A stretch of DNA of 64,000 nt from Apostichopus japonicus (GCF_037975245.1 NC_092563.1:30965960-31029959), one strand, 5' to 3'. Counted from the first letter of the stretch, positions 12,338-22,180 are shown. Numbers and translations: made by a program. The notes: generated from the sequence alone by a model not told the origin.

Positions 12338-12430
12338 ACTAGTGTTCCACTAGTCTCATCTAGTATCAACATATATTCCGCTCTGTCCAATGGACATAGA
12401 GCACTCTGCGCCAAGATAGACGCCAACCTA

Positions 12431-12433
<3 letters not shown>

Positions 12434-12469
<36 letters not shown>
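12434..12469. repeat. (AT)n tail
   Basis: Dinucleotide run abutting the 3' end of minus-strand SINE-like copy 3, in the same position as in copy 4. Confidence 0.9.
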
Positions 12470-12472
<3 letters not shown>

Positions 12473-12722
12473 GAAAATCGTAATGAGTTGGAAAATCAAG
12501 AACAGTGAAAAAAATCCCAGCCTCCACCGGGACTCGAACCACGGGCCTCCCGCTCTGTACGCGGACACCCCAACCACCAGGCTATGGACGCCGACTGTAT
12601 GTCCAGAGGTTTTTGGTGACATATTTTGCCTTACTCTAGAGATCAAAGATGATGCTAACCAACTCGAAAATCATTTGTGATTCCTAAAGCCGGATCTCGA
12701 AAGAGATACTTTGAACAGACTT
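12470..12722 (-). mobile_element. tRNA-related SINE-like repeat, copy 3 (internally deleted)
   Basis: Minus-oriented copy with (AT)n at its 3' end. It has the A-box-like (CCACCAGGCTA on plus), B-box-like (GGACTCGAACC on plus) and tail blocks. About 75 bp of the body are missing compared with copy 4: the sequence jumps from GTCCAGAGGTTT straight to TTGGTGACATATTTTGCC. This is consistent with deletion between short T-rich repeats. The 5' end block (GGATCTCGAAAGAGATACTT on plus) is intact. Confidence 0.8.
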
Positions 12723-12756
12723 AATGTTAATGCAATGGAGGTAAATATATATGCAA

Positions 12757-12759
12757 TGG

Positions 12760-12815
<56 letters not shown>
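12757..12815. repeat. (AT)n microsatellite
   Basis: Dinucleotide run just 5' of SINE-like copy 3 on its own strand. A similar tract lies beyond the 5' end of copy 4. Confidence 0.9.
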
Positions 12816-12817
<2 letters not shown>

Positions 12818-12984
12818 TTAGAGAAAACCGAAGGTCCCAGGGGGACCGAAAATTCCAATATATTTTCTAAAACTTACTACTTATTTGTCAATTATGAGTC
12901 ATATCTTATTTCTATGGTTTTCTCTAATCATATTTTCTTTTGGAGTAAACGTGGATTTTCGTTATACTATATGCCTACTATGCC

Positions 12985-13175
12985 TTCAAACAATGGTCGT
13001 TTCTGGAGCGTGCACTCAAGAGATTCGATAATGTACTGAACGAGGACTCACATCCTGCTCATCAGTATTTCCAGTTCTTGCCCTCTCGTAAAAGGTTGCG
13101 TACATTCAGTGGATCAAAGAGGCTCATAAATAGTCATTATCCTGATCTTGTAAAGATATATAATACACATAATGC
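12985..13175 (+). pseudogene. CR1/L2-like LINE 3' fragment, truncated
   Basis: Matches the C-terminal reverse-transcriptase tail seen more fully at 13605-13845: GAGCGTGCACTCAAGAGA, CATCCTGCTCATCAGTA, TCTCGTAAAAGG and GGATCAAAGAGGCTCA. It ends at AATGCCCGCTGATTATAACC and runs directly into (AT)n, so its 3' UTR is lost. The TGCCCG end is shared with a third fragment at about 45.79 kb, so this fragment and the AT-side sequence were joined once and then copied together. Confidence 0.75.
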
Positions 13176-13189
13176 CCGCTGATTATAAC

Positions 13190-13191
13190 CC

Positions 13192-13266
<75 letters not shown>
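13190..13266. repeat. (AT)n tract at segmental duplication boundary
   Basis: Dinucleotide run whose right edge is the left breakpoint of the segmental duplication. The second copy also begins at the edge of an (AT)n tract, at 47.475 kb. Confidence 0.95.
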
Positions 13267-13270
<4 letters not shown>

Positions 13271-14594
13271 GTCAATTAATAGCGACATTTTAAACCAAAC
13301 GGACTTATTTCTTAGTTGTTTACCCAAGATAAGAGTTTTATAATATAATTTACATTGGCAATGTCAATGAAACAATTTATTCAAGCAATGTCCGAAGCAT
13401 AATATATTGTAACAATTTTCTCTATGAATACCGCCGACCAGCCGATTCATTGTTCTTGGCCTAAGATATAGTATCGTAATCGGCCAGAGAATGGAGATGG
13501 ACACAAAGTGAGGTGATGATATTTTTAACAGCGATATATTGAAAGGAAACTTCTAAGAGTAAGGTAAGTGTCTTGTATTGGATATGTGGTACAAATTGCA
13601 ATCAGTAATTATAAATACTGAGCGTATTATTGGTACGGGCCTTCCGTCTCTCCACTCTCTGTACCAGGAGCGTGCACTCAAGAGAGTCGATAACGTACTG
13701 AACGAGGACTAACATCCTGCTCATCAGTACTTCCAGTTCTTCCCCTCTCGTAAAAGGTTGCGTACATTCAGTGGATCAAAGAGGCTCACAAATAGTCAGT
13801 ATCCTGATCTTGTAAAGATATATAATACACATAATGCCCGATGATTGGTTTTAGTCTTGCCTTCACGTTATAGCCACTGCTTCTTATTGTGTAATATGCT
13901 ATATTTGATATACTTTTTTACCTCTGAATACTCTTTTTATATCATGAGCAGTATACATAGTACCCTTTTATATCCTTAACATATTCAAACGTATTGTTTA
14001 CTTTTTAATTTATTGTCTTAATCGTGTCATTGTTTTCGCTTGAGCTCATGTTTTCATCCAATTTTCATTGTATATATTTCATCCTTTGGCTGAATAAATA
14101 TCTATCTATCTATCTAAACTTGAGGCTACGTGGCCCTGAAGCAGACTATCAAGAGTGTTTCGTCCAACAGCAACCAGAGTAGACTGGCATGTTCCTCCCA
14201 GGTAATGCATTTTATATAAATCCCTAAACAATACGTGGAAATACCACATGTATACAAATGATGAACTTTACCTTACAATAATACACAAATACTACAGTAC
14301 ATTCCTGCCATCCCCAAGCAATTGTACTCGTTGACAGAGATGAATGTGATCACATGAGCATCCCTAGAAAATATCAAATGTGTTACATCACAATCCCAGG
14401 ATAAGCCTAATACCACATGCCGATCCATAGGAGCAGCCCAAAAGGCCATAATCTGCCAACAATTACAACTGGTTTACTTAATGCCAGGAGAGATAACCCC
14501 TATATGATTCCAAGGGGATTTAAACTAAGACAATGGTGCTACACTGTCCATACATAACTCCCATTTCTCCACAACCTTACAGTGACAGCGCTAC
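13267..14594 (+). repeat. Segmental duplication, copy 1, left part
   Basis: Near-identical to 47476-48803, in direct orientation and about 34.2 kb away. Scattered substitutions only, for example CCAAACGGACTTATTT against CCAAACGAACTTTTTT. It contains a LINE 3' end. At 14594/14595 copy 1 is interrupted by 6.8 kb that copy 2 lacks. Confidence 0.95.
13605..14116 (+). pseudogene. CR1/L2-like LINE 3' end with (ATCT)n tail
   Basis: A short coding remnant (about 13625-13845) encodes a tail typical of CR1/L2-type reverse transcriptases (GLPSLHSLYQERALKRV, HPAHQYFQF, SRKRLRTFSGSKRL). It is broken by a stop inside the HPAHQ block (GACTAACATCCT; the 12.99 kb fragment has GACTCACATCCT). It is followed by about 270 bp of 3' UTR, AATAAA, and the repeated TATC tail at 14100-14116. 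Terminal short-repeat tails of this sort are usual for CR1/L2 elements. A near-identical copy is at about 47815-48324. Confidence 0.8.
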
Positions 14595-14597
14595 ATA

Positions 14598-15444
14598 AGT
14601 CAGGTGGCTTAGCAACAATTTTCAGGCTTAACGTTACCGGCCGGACAAAAGTACCAAATTTGGCATGGAGTTTCTTTTCGACCTATCTATCGATTTTATC
14701 CGTGGAACCCACTTTATCGGTTCCGATTGGCGGCCAAAATCCAAGATGGCCGCCAGAAAAAAAGGAAATGTCATATATCTGGCTGTAAAAATCGGAGATG
14801 AACAAAAGAGGGGTCAATTAAGGTGTTTCCGAGTTCACTGAAACAGATGATGGTCATGGTATGTTGCTTGGGCCACCCACTTCCAAGATGGCGGCCAGAA
14901 TCCAAGATGGCCCCCTGGATAAAAAAGGAAATTTCATATATATTCAAACCCCAGACCCCATGTGCCTTTTTCTGATCGGGACCATCAAACCTTCCGTCCT
15001 CAAACGTGTAAATGAAACCGGGCTAGCACCCTGACTATATGTTATGACTGGTATTCTAATTGTGTCACTTTGGCTCAGGAAGCCACTTAGGACTTATTGG
15101 GGAACTTTGAGGTGTGATCGACCGTGGATAGACACTGTCGCAAAGCCCGTTATTATATGGGAGTTACGAGTGTCATGTAATACTGATTACATTGAGTCAA
15201 CTATATAATAGTGTAACTTGAGGGAAAACAGACCAGATGTGAATACCGAATCATTGAGAGATTGTGTACGATTGTGCACCTTTCATAAACACAACGTCAA
15301 TTGTGCGAACAACACACGCAAAGTCAGGTCACTAGTCATCTGAGGTATTTAGGTCGTTCTTTTCGAACCTGTACTCCAGGGCTGCTATTAGCGAGGATCT
15401 CCAGGAAGACTTGTTGTCTGGTATAGACAAGCCCCCCCCCCCCC
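14598..15444 (-). repeat. Long inverted repeat, left arm
   Basis: Begins AGTCAGGTGGCTTAGCAAC, the exact complement of the right-arm end GTTGCTAAGCCACCTGACT (18158-18176). It ends at a C13 run whose partner is the G14 run at 17172. In between are blocks matching the right arm in reverse, including CCACTTTATCGGTTCCGAT, repeated CCAAGATGGC motifs and AACGGGCTTTGCGACAGTGT (read from the right arm). It carries two CCAAGATGG-bearing monomers against three in the right arm. Part of it (15282-15345) is repeated directly after the arm at 15445-15508. Confidence 0.9.
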
Positions 15445-15559
15445 TTCATAAACACAACGTCAATTCTGCTAACAACACACGCTAAGTCGGGTCACTAGTC
15501 ATGTGAGGTCAACCAATAACACTAATAACCAAAACAACAACAATAACAACCAATAACAC

Positions 15560-17170
15560 CAATAATGAATGCGCGAAACCATCATTTCCACACCAACCGG
15601 ACAAAGGGACACTCCAGCAGAAGGTGTTGCATAGTCCTGATGGCTTTACAGCCCACACAGGGACAAATCCCATAACCTAATCGCCACCTGACTAGGCGAA
15701 AATGGTTAGTGATGAGGACCCCATGTGCAATCCTCCTCGCCAAGTCCCGGAGACGGCTATGCAACACACAGAACACCACACATCTGGAGAGATGGCTGTT
15801 TGGCAAGCCGAGGGGGCCACGTTCAGCAGAACATCTGGCCCACCCTCCTCTTTGATTCTACAAAGTGAGTCACCAATCTGAGTATACACCCCCGAAGGGC
15901 GTGTCGCCTTTGGCCGGTTATTGGGAAAGGATCCGGGCCAGTAGTGGCGAAAAAGAAAACCACCCCAGAACCTAACAAAAAAAGGCAAACTCGGGATTCT
16001 CAAACGCAACGAAAAAACCTTTCAAAAGGAGAAAGCGCAGTTAAGATGGTAGGTGGACCAAACCATGCCCACCCGCTCAAGGGGCCTTTTACAGAACGGT
16101 CCTTTTGAGAAGGTTTGGTTTGCACTTTCCCCAAATGAAATAAAAAATGATCCTCTCCAATCGCACCAAGGCATAATCTGGTGCAACGATCACCGTACCA
16201 GGATACCAAAGGAGAGGAACAATAAAACGATTGACAACTGTAACCTTACCAGGGAGGGAGAGTCACCTCGGATTGAATGTGCCGAGCCTTGCCTCCACCT
16301 GATCAGCCTTCTCGGGCCAAGTGGTGGCCTCCGGGGCACCATAACCTAGCCAGATGCCGATTACCCTGATCATGACATCTGACCAAGTAGCATCGAACGG
16401 GAAGAATTGGCCGCGCCAACTTCCTGAATGCAGCCCTTTGGTCTTGGACTTGTTAAGTCTGGCACCAGTAGCCTCTTGGAAGGTGGCCAAAACCTTCGAT
16501 AAAGGCTTGAAGGAGACCAGGTCCGACACAATACAAGTGACGTCATCGGCATATTGCACGCATTTAACTAGAGCCCCACCCGGTACATTGAAAGGTCGAA
16601 ACCCCAAGCATCTGTCCAGCGAGGTACTGAGCGTTTCGCTGAAGAGAACATTCAACAACGGGGAGAGGGGACAACCCTGACGGACTCCCCTTCGAACCGG
16701 GAAGGGACCAGAAGTAAATCCGTTAACAGTGACCATGCTCGTGACGTCCTTATATAGTAACGAGACCCAACGAATAAACACTGAGTTCAATCAGAAAGAC
16801 TCGCACAGCGCAAGTCTGGAGAGGACCTACAATATCCGGCATCACATCCGCTAAGCGATTTCCTAATGCTTTGGCCAGGATTTTGTAGTCCAGATTTAAC
16901 AGCGTTATTGTACACCAATTAGGGTCCAAATGGTTTCCCGACTTTGGGAGGAGAACAATATTTCCAGCCCTCTGTGTTTGGCTCATGTAATTCAACTGGA
17001 AAGCGGTAGCGAACACGTCTCTAAAGTCCCCACCGAGAACCTCCCAGAAGGTCCGATAGAACTCAGCAGGGAGGCCATCGGGACCGGGGACTTTCCCTTC
17101 TTAATAGCTGCTACCGCTGTCCAGAGCTCACCAACGGAGAGATTCGAACCCAAGCTATCGTTTTACTATG
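15560..17170 (-). pseudogene. Tx1/L1-clade LINE reverse-transcriptase fragment
   Basis: Reading down the minus strand from 17170 there are several non-LTR RT blocks in order. These are a PGPDGLPAEFY-type block near 17090, an LLPKSG...ITLLNLDYKILAKAL block at about 16980-16870, RRGVRQGCPLSPL near 16680, catalytic YADD near 16545, and a C-terminal zinc-knuckle-type region (ARRIAHG, CPCVGC, HLLLECP) at 15800-15582. These blocks fit the L1/Tx1 clade. The frame is broken several times and no endonuclease domain is present, so it is a 5'-truncated, dead copy. It lies between the inverted arms, in opposite orientation to the intact LINE to its right. Confidence 0.85.
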
Positions 17171-17171
17171 A

Positions 17172-18176
17172 GGGGGGGGGGGGGGCCTTGTCTATACCAG
17201 ACAACAAGTCTTCCTGGAGATCCTCGCTAACAGTAGCCCTGGGGTACAGGTTCGAAAAGAACGATTTAAATACCTCAGATGCCTAGTGACCTGCTTAGCG
17301 AATTTGGTTCGCACAATTGACGTTGTGTTTATGAAGGGTGCACAATCGTACACAATCTCTCAATGAGTCGGTATTCACATCTGGTCTGTTTTCCCTCAAG
17401 TAACCCTATTATATAGTTGACTCAATGTAATCAGTCTTACATGACACTCGTAACTCCCATATAATAACGGGCTTTGCGACAGTGTCTATCCACGGTCGAT
17501 CACACCTCAAAGTTCCCCAATAAGTCCTAAGTGGCTTCCTGAACCAAAGTGACACAATTAGAATACCAGTCATAACATATAGTCAGGGTGCTAGCCCGGT
17601 TTCATTTACACGTTTGGGGACGGAAGGTTTGATGGTCCCGATCAGAAAAGGGCACAGGGGGTCTGGGGTTTGAATATATATGAAATTTCCTTTTTTTCCA
17701 GGGGGCCATCTTGGATTCTGGCCGCCATCTTGGAAGTGGGTGGCCCAAGCAACATACCATGACCATCATCCGTTTCAGTGAACTCGGAAACACCTTAATT
17801 GACACCTCTTTTTTTCATCTCCGATTTTTACAGCCAGATATATGACATTTCCTTTTTTTCTGGCGGCCATCTTGGAATCTGGCCGCCATCTTGGAAGTGG
17901 GCTACTCAAGCAACATGCCATGATCATCATCTGTTCAGTGTACCCGAAAACACCTGAATTGACCCCTCATTTGTTCATCTCCGATTTTTACAGCCAAATA
18001 TATGACATTTCCTTTTTTCTGGCGGCCATCTTGGATTTTGGCCGCCATCTTGAAAAATCGGAACCGATAAAGTGGGTTCCACGGATAAAATCGATAGATA
18101 GGTCGGAAAGAAACTCCATGCCAAATTTGGTACTTTTGTCCGGCCGGTAACGTTAAAGTTGCTAAGCCACCTGACT
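17172..18176 (+). repeat. Long inverted repeat, right arm, abutting the LINE
   Basis: Reverse complement of 14598-15444 with extra length: an additional copy of a roughly 155-160 bp monomer makes it about 160 bp longer. It starts with a G14 run at 17172 and ends GTTGCTAAGCCACCTGACT at 18176, about 105 bp before the LINE's likely ATG. It may therefore be the LINE's 5' UTR, with the left arm an inverted copy of it, or a separate foldback element next to the LINE. Confidence 0.88.
17640..18060 (+). promoter_or_regulatory. Tandem monomers with paired CCATCTTGG (YY1-like) motifs
   Basis: Three tandem monomers of about 155-160 bp each carry a pair of motifs of the form GGCGGCCATCTTGG or GGCCGCCATCTTGG (near 17705/17723, 17870/17887 and 18024/18042), followed by an ATGACATTTCC-type block. 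GCCGCCATCTTG is the classical YY1 site; a YY1 site near the 5' end of mammalian L1 guides transcription start. Tandem promoter monomers are known for mouse L1. That these drive the adjacent LINE is inference. Confidence 0.45.
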
Positions 18177-21100
18177 GATGGTGGCGCTGCTCTAGTGGCG
18201 ACACGCTTGCACTTGTTCTCGTCTGTTTACCGTCTTTTTCACTGTCTATATCGTAAAGTTACATATACTCACACATACAGGATGGATTCTACCACATGGA
18301 CGATCATGTTACTCATGTTTCTCTCGATATTATATCCTTGCTTCGGGGAAATGGAGGATTGTTTGCCACCTGTCAGTATCCGATACACTACAGCCGAACT
18401 CTATGCACTGCGTAGTAAGCCTATACACGACGACCTACAACGTTTACTCAGTACGGACATATCGATCCCCAAGGAAGTTCGCAAACGGAAACGCGGCAAA
18501 GCAGGAGGCGTGCGAAAGAGAATGCAGAGACTGAAGCACAAGCCCTATTTACCAGCCATCGTAATGGGTAATGTACAATCACTGACCAACAAAATTGACG
18601 AGATTTCTGCTAACTGTAAATATTTCCACGAATTCCGTAACGCTAGCATACTGTCCTTCACCGAAACCTGGCTTACAGATCATCATAACGACTCACATGT
18701 CTCAATCGATGGATTTAAACTATTACGGGGGGATCGGACTGCCCAATCTGGCAAAGGAAAAGGGGGTGGTGTATGTATTTACGTAAATGAGAAATGGTGC
18801 CACCAGAACAATGCACTCATCAAGCGCCATTCGTGTTCACCGAATATCGAAGTTCTAACTGTTAGTCTACGCCCATATTACTTGCCAAGAGAGTTTTCGC
18901 ATGTGATCGTTCATACTGTTTATGTGCCTAATCGTAACGTGGCCAAATCGGCAGCATCAGAACTTGTTGACATTATTGATCAATTCGAGACCATGGCCCC
19001 AGATGCTTTAACTATTATCAATGGCTACTTCAATCACTGTAATCTTAAAAGGAGTAGCGTGAACTACTACCAACAGATTAAATGCCCGACCCGAGATGCA
19101 GCTATCCTGGACCTATTGTACACGAATGTCAAAGATGCTTACCTGTCCATTCAATTACCCAAACTCGGAAAAGCCGATCACAACCTTGTCAACCTGGTGC
19201 CTCGCTATAGACCCAAGATACAAAGGGAGAAACCCCGAACAATAGCAGTAAAGCAGTGGAATAATGCCTCTATTGACCATCTCCGGGCAGAGTTGGACTC
19301 TACCTACTGGGATATATTCGTGGAGGCCAGCGCTGACGTGCACGAGCTAACCCAGACAATAAGTGATTACATCTCATTCTGCGTCGAGAATACCATCCCA
19401 TCGAAGCAGGTCAAGATCTTCCCGAATAATAAACCGTGGATTACGAAGAGGGTGAAGGTAATTATCAACAAGAAGAAAGGACTCTTCAAAAAAGGTGACA
19501 CAAATGCATTGAAAGAGGTACAGAAGGAGCTCAAAAAGGTGATCGCCGAAGAAAAATCCGCTTACCGTGACAAGATCGAGGGCTTATTCAAAGACAATAA
19601 TATAAAACGTGTTTGGGACGGTATCCGACTTATGAGTGGCTATAGCAATAAATCTAAATCTTGCCACTTACCTGCAATCACCACAGACTATGCCAATGAT
19701 TTGAACACATTTTACAACCGTTTTGATGATCATGATTTTTCGGATGAACTCCATGGTTTGAAAACTTCATTGACAGATTCTAACTGTAACATAGTAGTGT
19801 CAGAGAATGAGGTTCGCAGGCATTTTTTAAAGTTACATCCATCAAAGGCTGCCGGACCAGATAATGTTTCACCCAGAGTTTTAAAACATTGTGCCCTAGA
19901 GTTGGCTCACATTTTTACTAAAATTTACAATTTATCTTTTGAAACGGGACAGGTGCCTCATCTCTGGAAGCAATCTAGGATAGCTCCAGTGTCTAAGCGG
20001 CCGGTCATATCGAGTATGAATGATCTCCGCACTATTGCCCTAACGGCTGTGCCCATGAAAGTCTGTGAGCGTTTATTTTTGAACCACTTTAAGCCTTTGG
20101 TCACCCCTTTTTCAGACCCCTTACAATTTGCCTACAAAGCCAGTCGTAGCTGCGAGGATGCAATCCTCGTTCTACTTCAGTGGTTATATTCTCACTTAGA
20201 GCAACAAGGCACCTCTGCACGTGTGACGTTTTTCGATTTTTCTTCCGCCTTTAATACTATCCAGCCACACATTCTCACAAAGAAACTTATCAGAATGGAC
20301 ATCCCTCATGGGTTCATTAACTGGATAATGAATTATCTGACAGAAAGAACCCAGTTTGTTAGTCTCGGTCCTACATGCCGGTCAGGTGTAATTCTGTCCA
20401 ACACTGGAGCTCCCCAGGGAACTGTCCTTGCACCTTTTCTCTTTACTTTGTACACGGCTGACTGTAGGTCTCAGGAGGAGATGTGCCCCCTCATCAAGTT
20501 CGCTGATGATACAGCCATGGCTGGTCTCATCCATGGTGATGATGATGAGGCATATCTCCGTCAGCTGCAGTCATTTGTGGACTACTGTGACACCAACTTT
20601 CTTCAATTGAATATCTCCAAAACGAAGGAGATGGTTATTGATTTTCGCCGTAGTACTGTCCCACCACCACCTGTCATTATCAAGAGTATGGAAGTTGAAA
20701 GGGTGTCCTCTTACAAGTACCTTGGCGTTCACTTCAACGATTCTTTAACTTGGGGCGATCAGGTGGATGCTCTAATCAAGAAGCTGAATAGCAGGTTGTA
20801 TTGTTTAAATAAAATGGCCAGTTTTAACGTCCGTACTTCTATAATGGATATTTTTTACAACGCTACTATCTGTGGCGTATGGCGGTATTGTCTTGTCGGT
20901 TGGGGCGGGAACGCCACGGGGACTGACAGAGACCGTATTGACAGCATTATCCGTAAAGCGGGTAGAGTCATTGGAGACCCCCAATCAACAGTTGAGGAAA
21001 TTTATGTGTGCTTGCTCCAAAACAAACTAGACATTGTTTGGAATGACCATGATCACCCGCTTCACTGTTATCTGCACGATAATATCATAACTAGGAGCAC

Positions 21101-21384
21101 TGGCAGACTGCGTCTCCCACCCATGAGAACCAACCGTCATCGCAATTCGTTTATTCCACGTGCAATAAGGCTTTATAATGATAACTTGAGCCATTAGGTC
21201 CTGCCTATGTGTGTTTTTTATTGTTCGGTTGTTTAATGTTTTATCGTCCCGTTCTATCCCTGTCTTTCATATTTGTAACATAGCCATATTTTTGTACTGT
21301 CTTTTTACATTTTATGTGCAAGATCTTAATTTCCTTCTTTGGAGTAATAAAGTTCTACTTATCTTATCTTATCTTATCTTATCT
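18177..21384 (+). mobile_element. CR1/L2-like non-LTR retrotransposon, nearly full length
   Basis: Consists of a short leader, one long intact open frame (18282-21197), a 3' UTR of about 160 bp with AATAAA near 21344, and a (TTATC)n tail at about 21357-21383. Short tandem-repeat 3' tails instead of poly(A) are typical of CR1/L2-type elements. Only one protein frame was seen. A separate ORF1 is absent or lies in the unassigned 5' sequence. The intact frame suggests a fairly recent insertion, and the element is missing from the other copy of the segmental duplication. A truncated relative is on the minus strand at 37.5-38.0 kb. Confidence 0.9.
18282..21197 (+). CDS. LINE endonuclease-reverse transcriptase polyprotein
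   Basis: A 971-codon frame from the ATG at 18282. The frame is open upstream to 18159, but the first 41 codons overlap the inverted arm and are unlikely to be used. Basic N-terminal region (about residues 65-90), then an APE-type endonuclease: NVQSLTNK near residue 97, Glu of the ETW motif at about 128, and the ADH motif at about 298-300. The usual GDFN motif reads GYFN, with Tyr at residue 249 (codon 19026-19028), so a catalytic Asp is replaced. Reverse transcriptase follows, with FFDFSSAFNTI (Asp 652), GAPQGTVLAP near 711 and FADD at 741-743, so the RT active site is intact. The C-terminal region has WGGN and a basic tail. It would nick target DNA and copy the LINE RNA at the nick, but the endonuclease is probably impaired. 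Confidence 0.93.
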   Translation: MDSTTWTIMLLMFLSILYPCFGEMEDCLPPVSIRYTTAELYALRSKPIHDDLQRLLSTDISIPKEVRKRKRGKAGGVRKRMQRLKHKPYLPAIVMGNVQSLTNKIDEISANCKYFHEFRNASILSFTETWLTDHHNDSHVSIDGFKLLRGDRTAQSGKGKGGGVCIYVNEKWCHQNNALIKRHSCSPNIEVLTVSLRPYYLPREFSHVIVHTVYVPNRNVAKSAASELVDIIDQFETMAPDALTIINGYFNHCNLKRSSVNYYQQIKCPTRDAAILDLLYTNVKDAYLSIQLPKLGKADHNLVNLVPRYRPKIQREKPRTIAVKQWNNASIDHLRAELDSTYWDIFVEASADVHELTQTISDYISFCVENTIPSKQVKIFPNNKPWITKRVKVIINKKKGLFKKGDTNALKEVQKELKKVIAEEKSAYRDKIEGLFKDNNIKRVWDGIRLMSGYSNKSKSCHLPAITTDYANDLNTFYNRFDDHDFSDELHGLKTSLTDSNCNIVVSENEVRRHFLKLHPSKAAGPDNVSPRVLKHCALELAHIFTKIYNLSFETGQVPHLWKQSRIAPVSKRPVISSMNDLRTIALTAVPMKVCERLFLNHFKPLVTPFSDPLQFAYKASRSCEDAILVLLQWLYSHLEQQGTSARVTFFDFSSAFNTIQPHILTKKLIRMDIPHGFINWIMNYLTERTQFVSLGPTCRSGVILSNTGAPQGTVLAPFLFTLYTADCRSQEEMCPLIKFADDTAMAGLIHGDDDEAYLRQLQSFVDYCDTNFLQLNISKTKEMVIDFRRSTVPPPPVIIKSMEVERVSSYKYLGVHFNDSLTWGDQVDALIKKLNSRLYCLNKMASFNVRTSIMDIFYNATICGVWRYCLVGWGGNATGTDRDRIDSIIRKAGRVIGDPQSTVEEIYVCLLQNKLDIVWNDHDHPLHCYLHDNIITRSTGRLRLPPMRTNRHRNSFIPRAIRLYNDNLSH

Positions 21385-21604
21385 AACAATATATATCACA
21401 AGCATGTGAACATTGACCAAATTAACTACTTTCAAACATATTTCCCAGCTGTTTTATTTTTACTGCTGAGTTGACATGGAGACAACAGGAGTGCATTACC
21501 TAAACATTGTTTTGCCCATACTATGCTGTAATAAATGTACTGGAAACGCAGGTTGTAAGAGAAACATTAAACACATCAAGTGCTACATAATTGACGATGA
21601 ATCA

Positions 21605-21636
<32 letters not shown>

Positions 21637-21829
21637 GCAAATTTAAATACTGCTTTTATCTGGTGTTAGAAGCTTTCACTTGATATCAAAGTAAACAATT
21701 GTCCAATATTTGTGGGAATAACATATGACATGTTCTTAACATACACTCTCCAGTTATAAAATACATTTGATCAGATAGTAAAACTTTCAGAGGTATGGTC
21801 TAACAAATTTGCATTATAAATTATATGTA

Positions 21830-22180
21830 AAACGAAGAACACATAATGTTATATGCCTTGTCGCTAAATTCTTATCAAAGTCATTTTTTAACAGTATCAT
21901 TGTTCTGATATGTATAACATAAACCGTAATGATGCCATTTAATAACTAAAGGTTTCACGAGGAATGCCTTAATACCAATTGAAAAACGAAATACATGTTT
22001 GTCTTTGATGAATTGATTCTTTAATCGAATGAAGACGTAGTTTGCTTCAAAAAAGTGTAACCAAGTTCAATAAACTTTTCAACTTAAATGTAACAAACTA
22101 TTTGGAACGTTAATGACGGCTTTAAAGTATTGATGAAATGCGATATCTACAAAAGATTTAACGAGTTAACGAACTTTTGA
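21830..22180 (+). repeat. Diverged family A relative
   Basis: Aligns loosely with 11650-12060: AACGAAGAACACA, GCCTTGTCGCTAAATTC, ATCAAAGTC, TGATGCCATTTA, and ATTTAACGAGTTAACGAAC. A second relative at 24110-24500 and the near-identical family at 25.2 kb make a series of related units about 1.1-2.3 kb apart, suggesting an old tandem organisation. Confidence 0.6.

Larger units (their letters stand above)
12201..12376. repeat. Perfect 86-bp-arm palindrome
   Basis: Arms 12201-12286 and 12291-12376 are exact reverse complements, checked base by base over the non-AT part (12207-12286 against 12291-12370). They are separated by a 4-base spacer, AACA. The palindrome abuts (AT)n and carries a hammerhead ribozyme motif in each arm on opposite strands. 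A palindrome this perfect must be recent, or be maintained by gene conversion, or come from a head-to-head insertion or template switch. Confidence 0.97.
14595..21385. mobile_element. 6.8 kb composite insertion, absent from duplicate copy
   Basis: Copy 2 reads GACAGCGCTAC directly into AATATATATCAC at 48803. Copy 1 has the same left sequence at 14584-14594 and the same right sequence from about 21386, with this block between. The block contains long inverted arms, a minus-strand Tx1/L1-like fragment between them, and a plus-strand CR1/L2-like LINE at its right end. No clear target-site duplication was found at the outer borders. It may be a LINE insertion with a rearranged or template-switched 5' region, or two nested insertions. 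Confidence 0.9.

Noticed and set aside
12121-13300. A Penelope-like element to go with the hammerhead motifs
   Set aside because: No Penelope-type reverse transcriptase or GIY-YIG remnant was found near either hammerhead locus; only the ribozyme-bearing ends are present.
18159-18281. Upstream extension of the LINE frame by 41 codons
   Set aside because: The first part overlaps the inverted arm and the extension has no family-like content; the ATG at 18282 is a better start.
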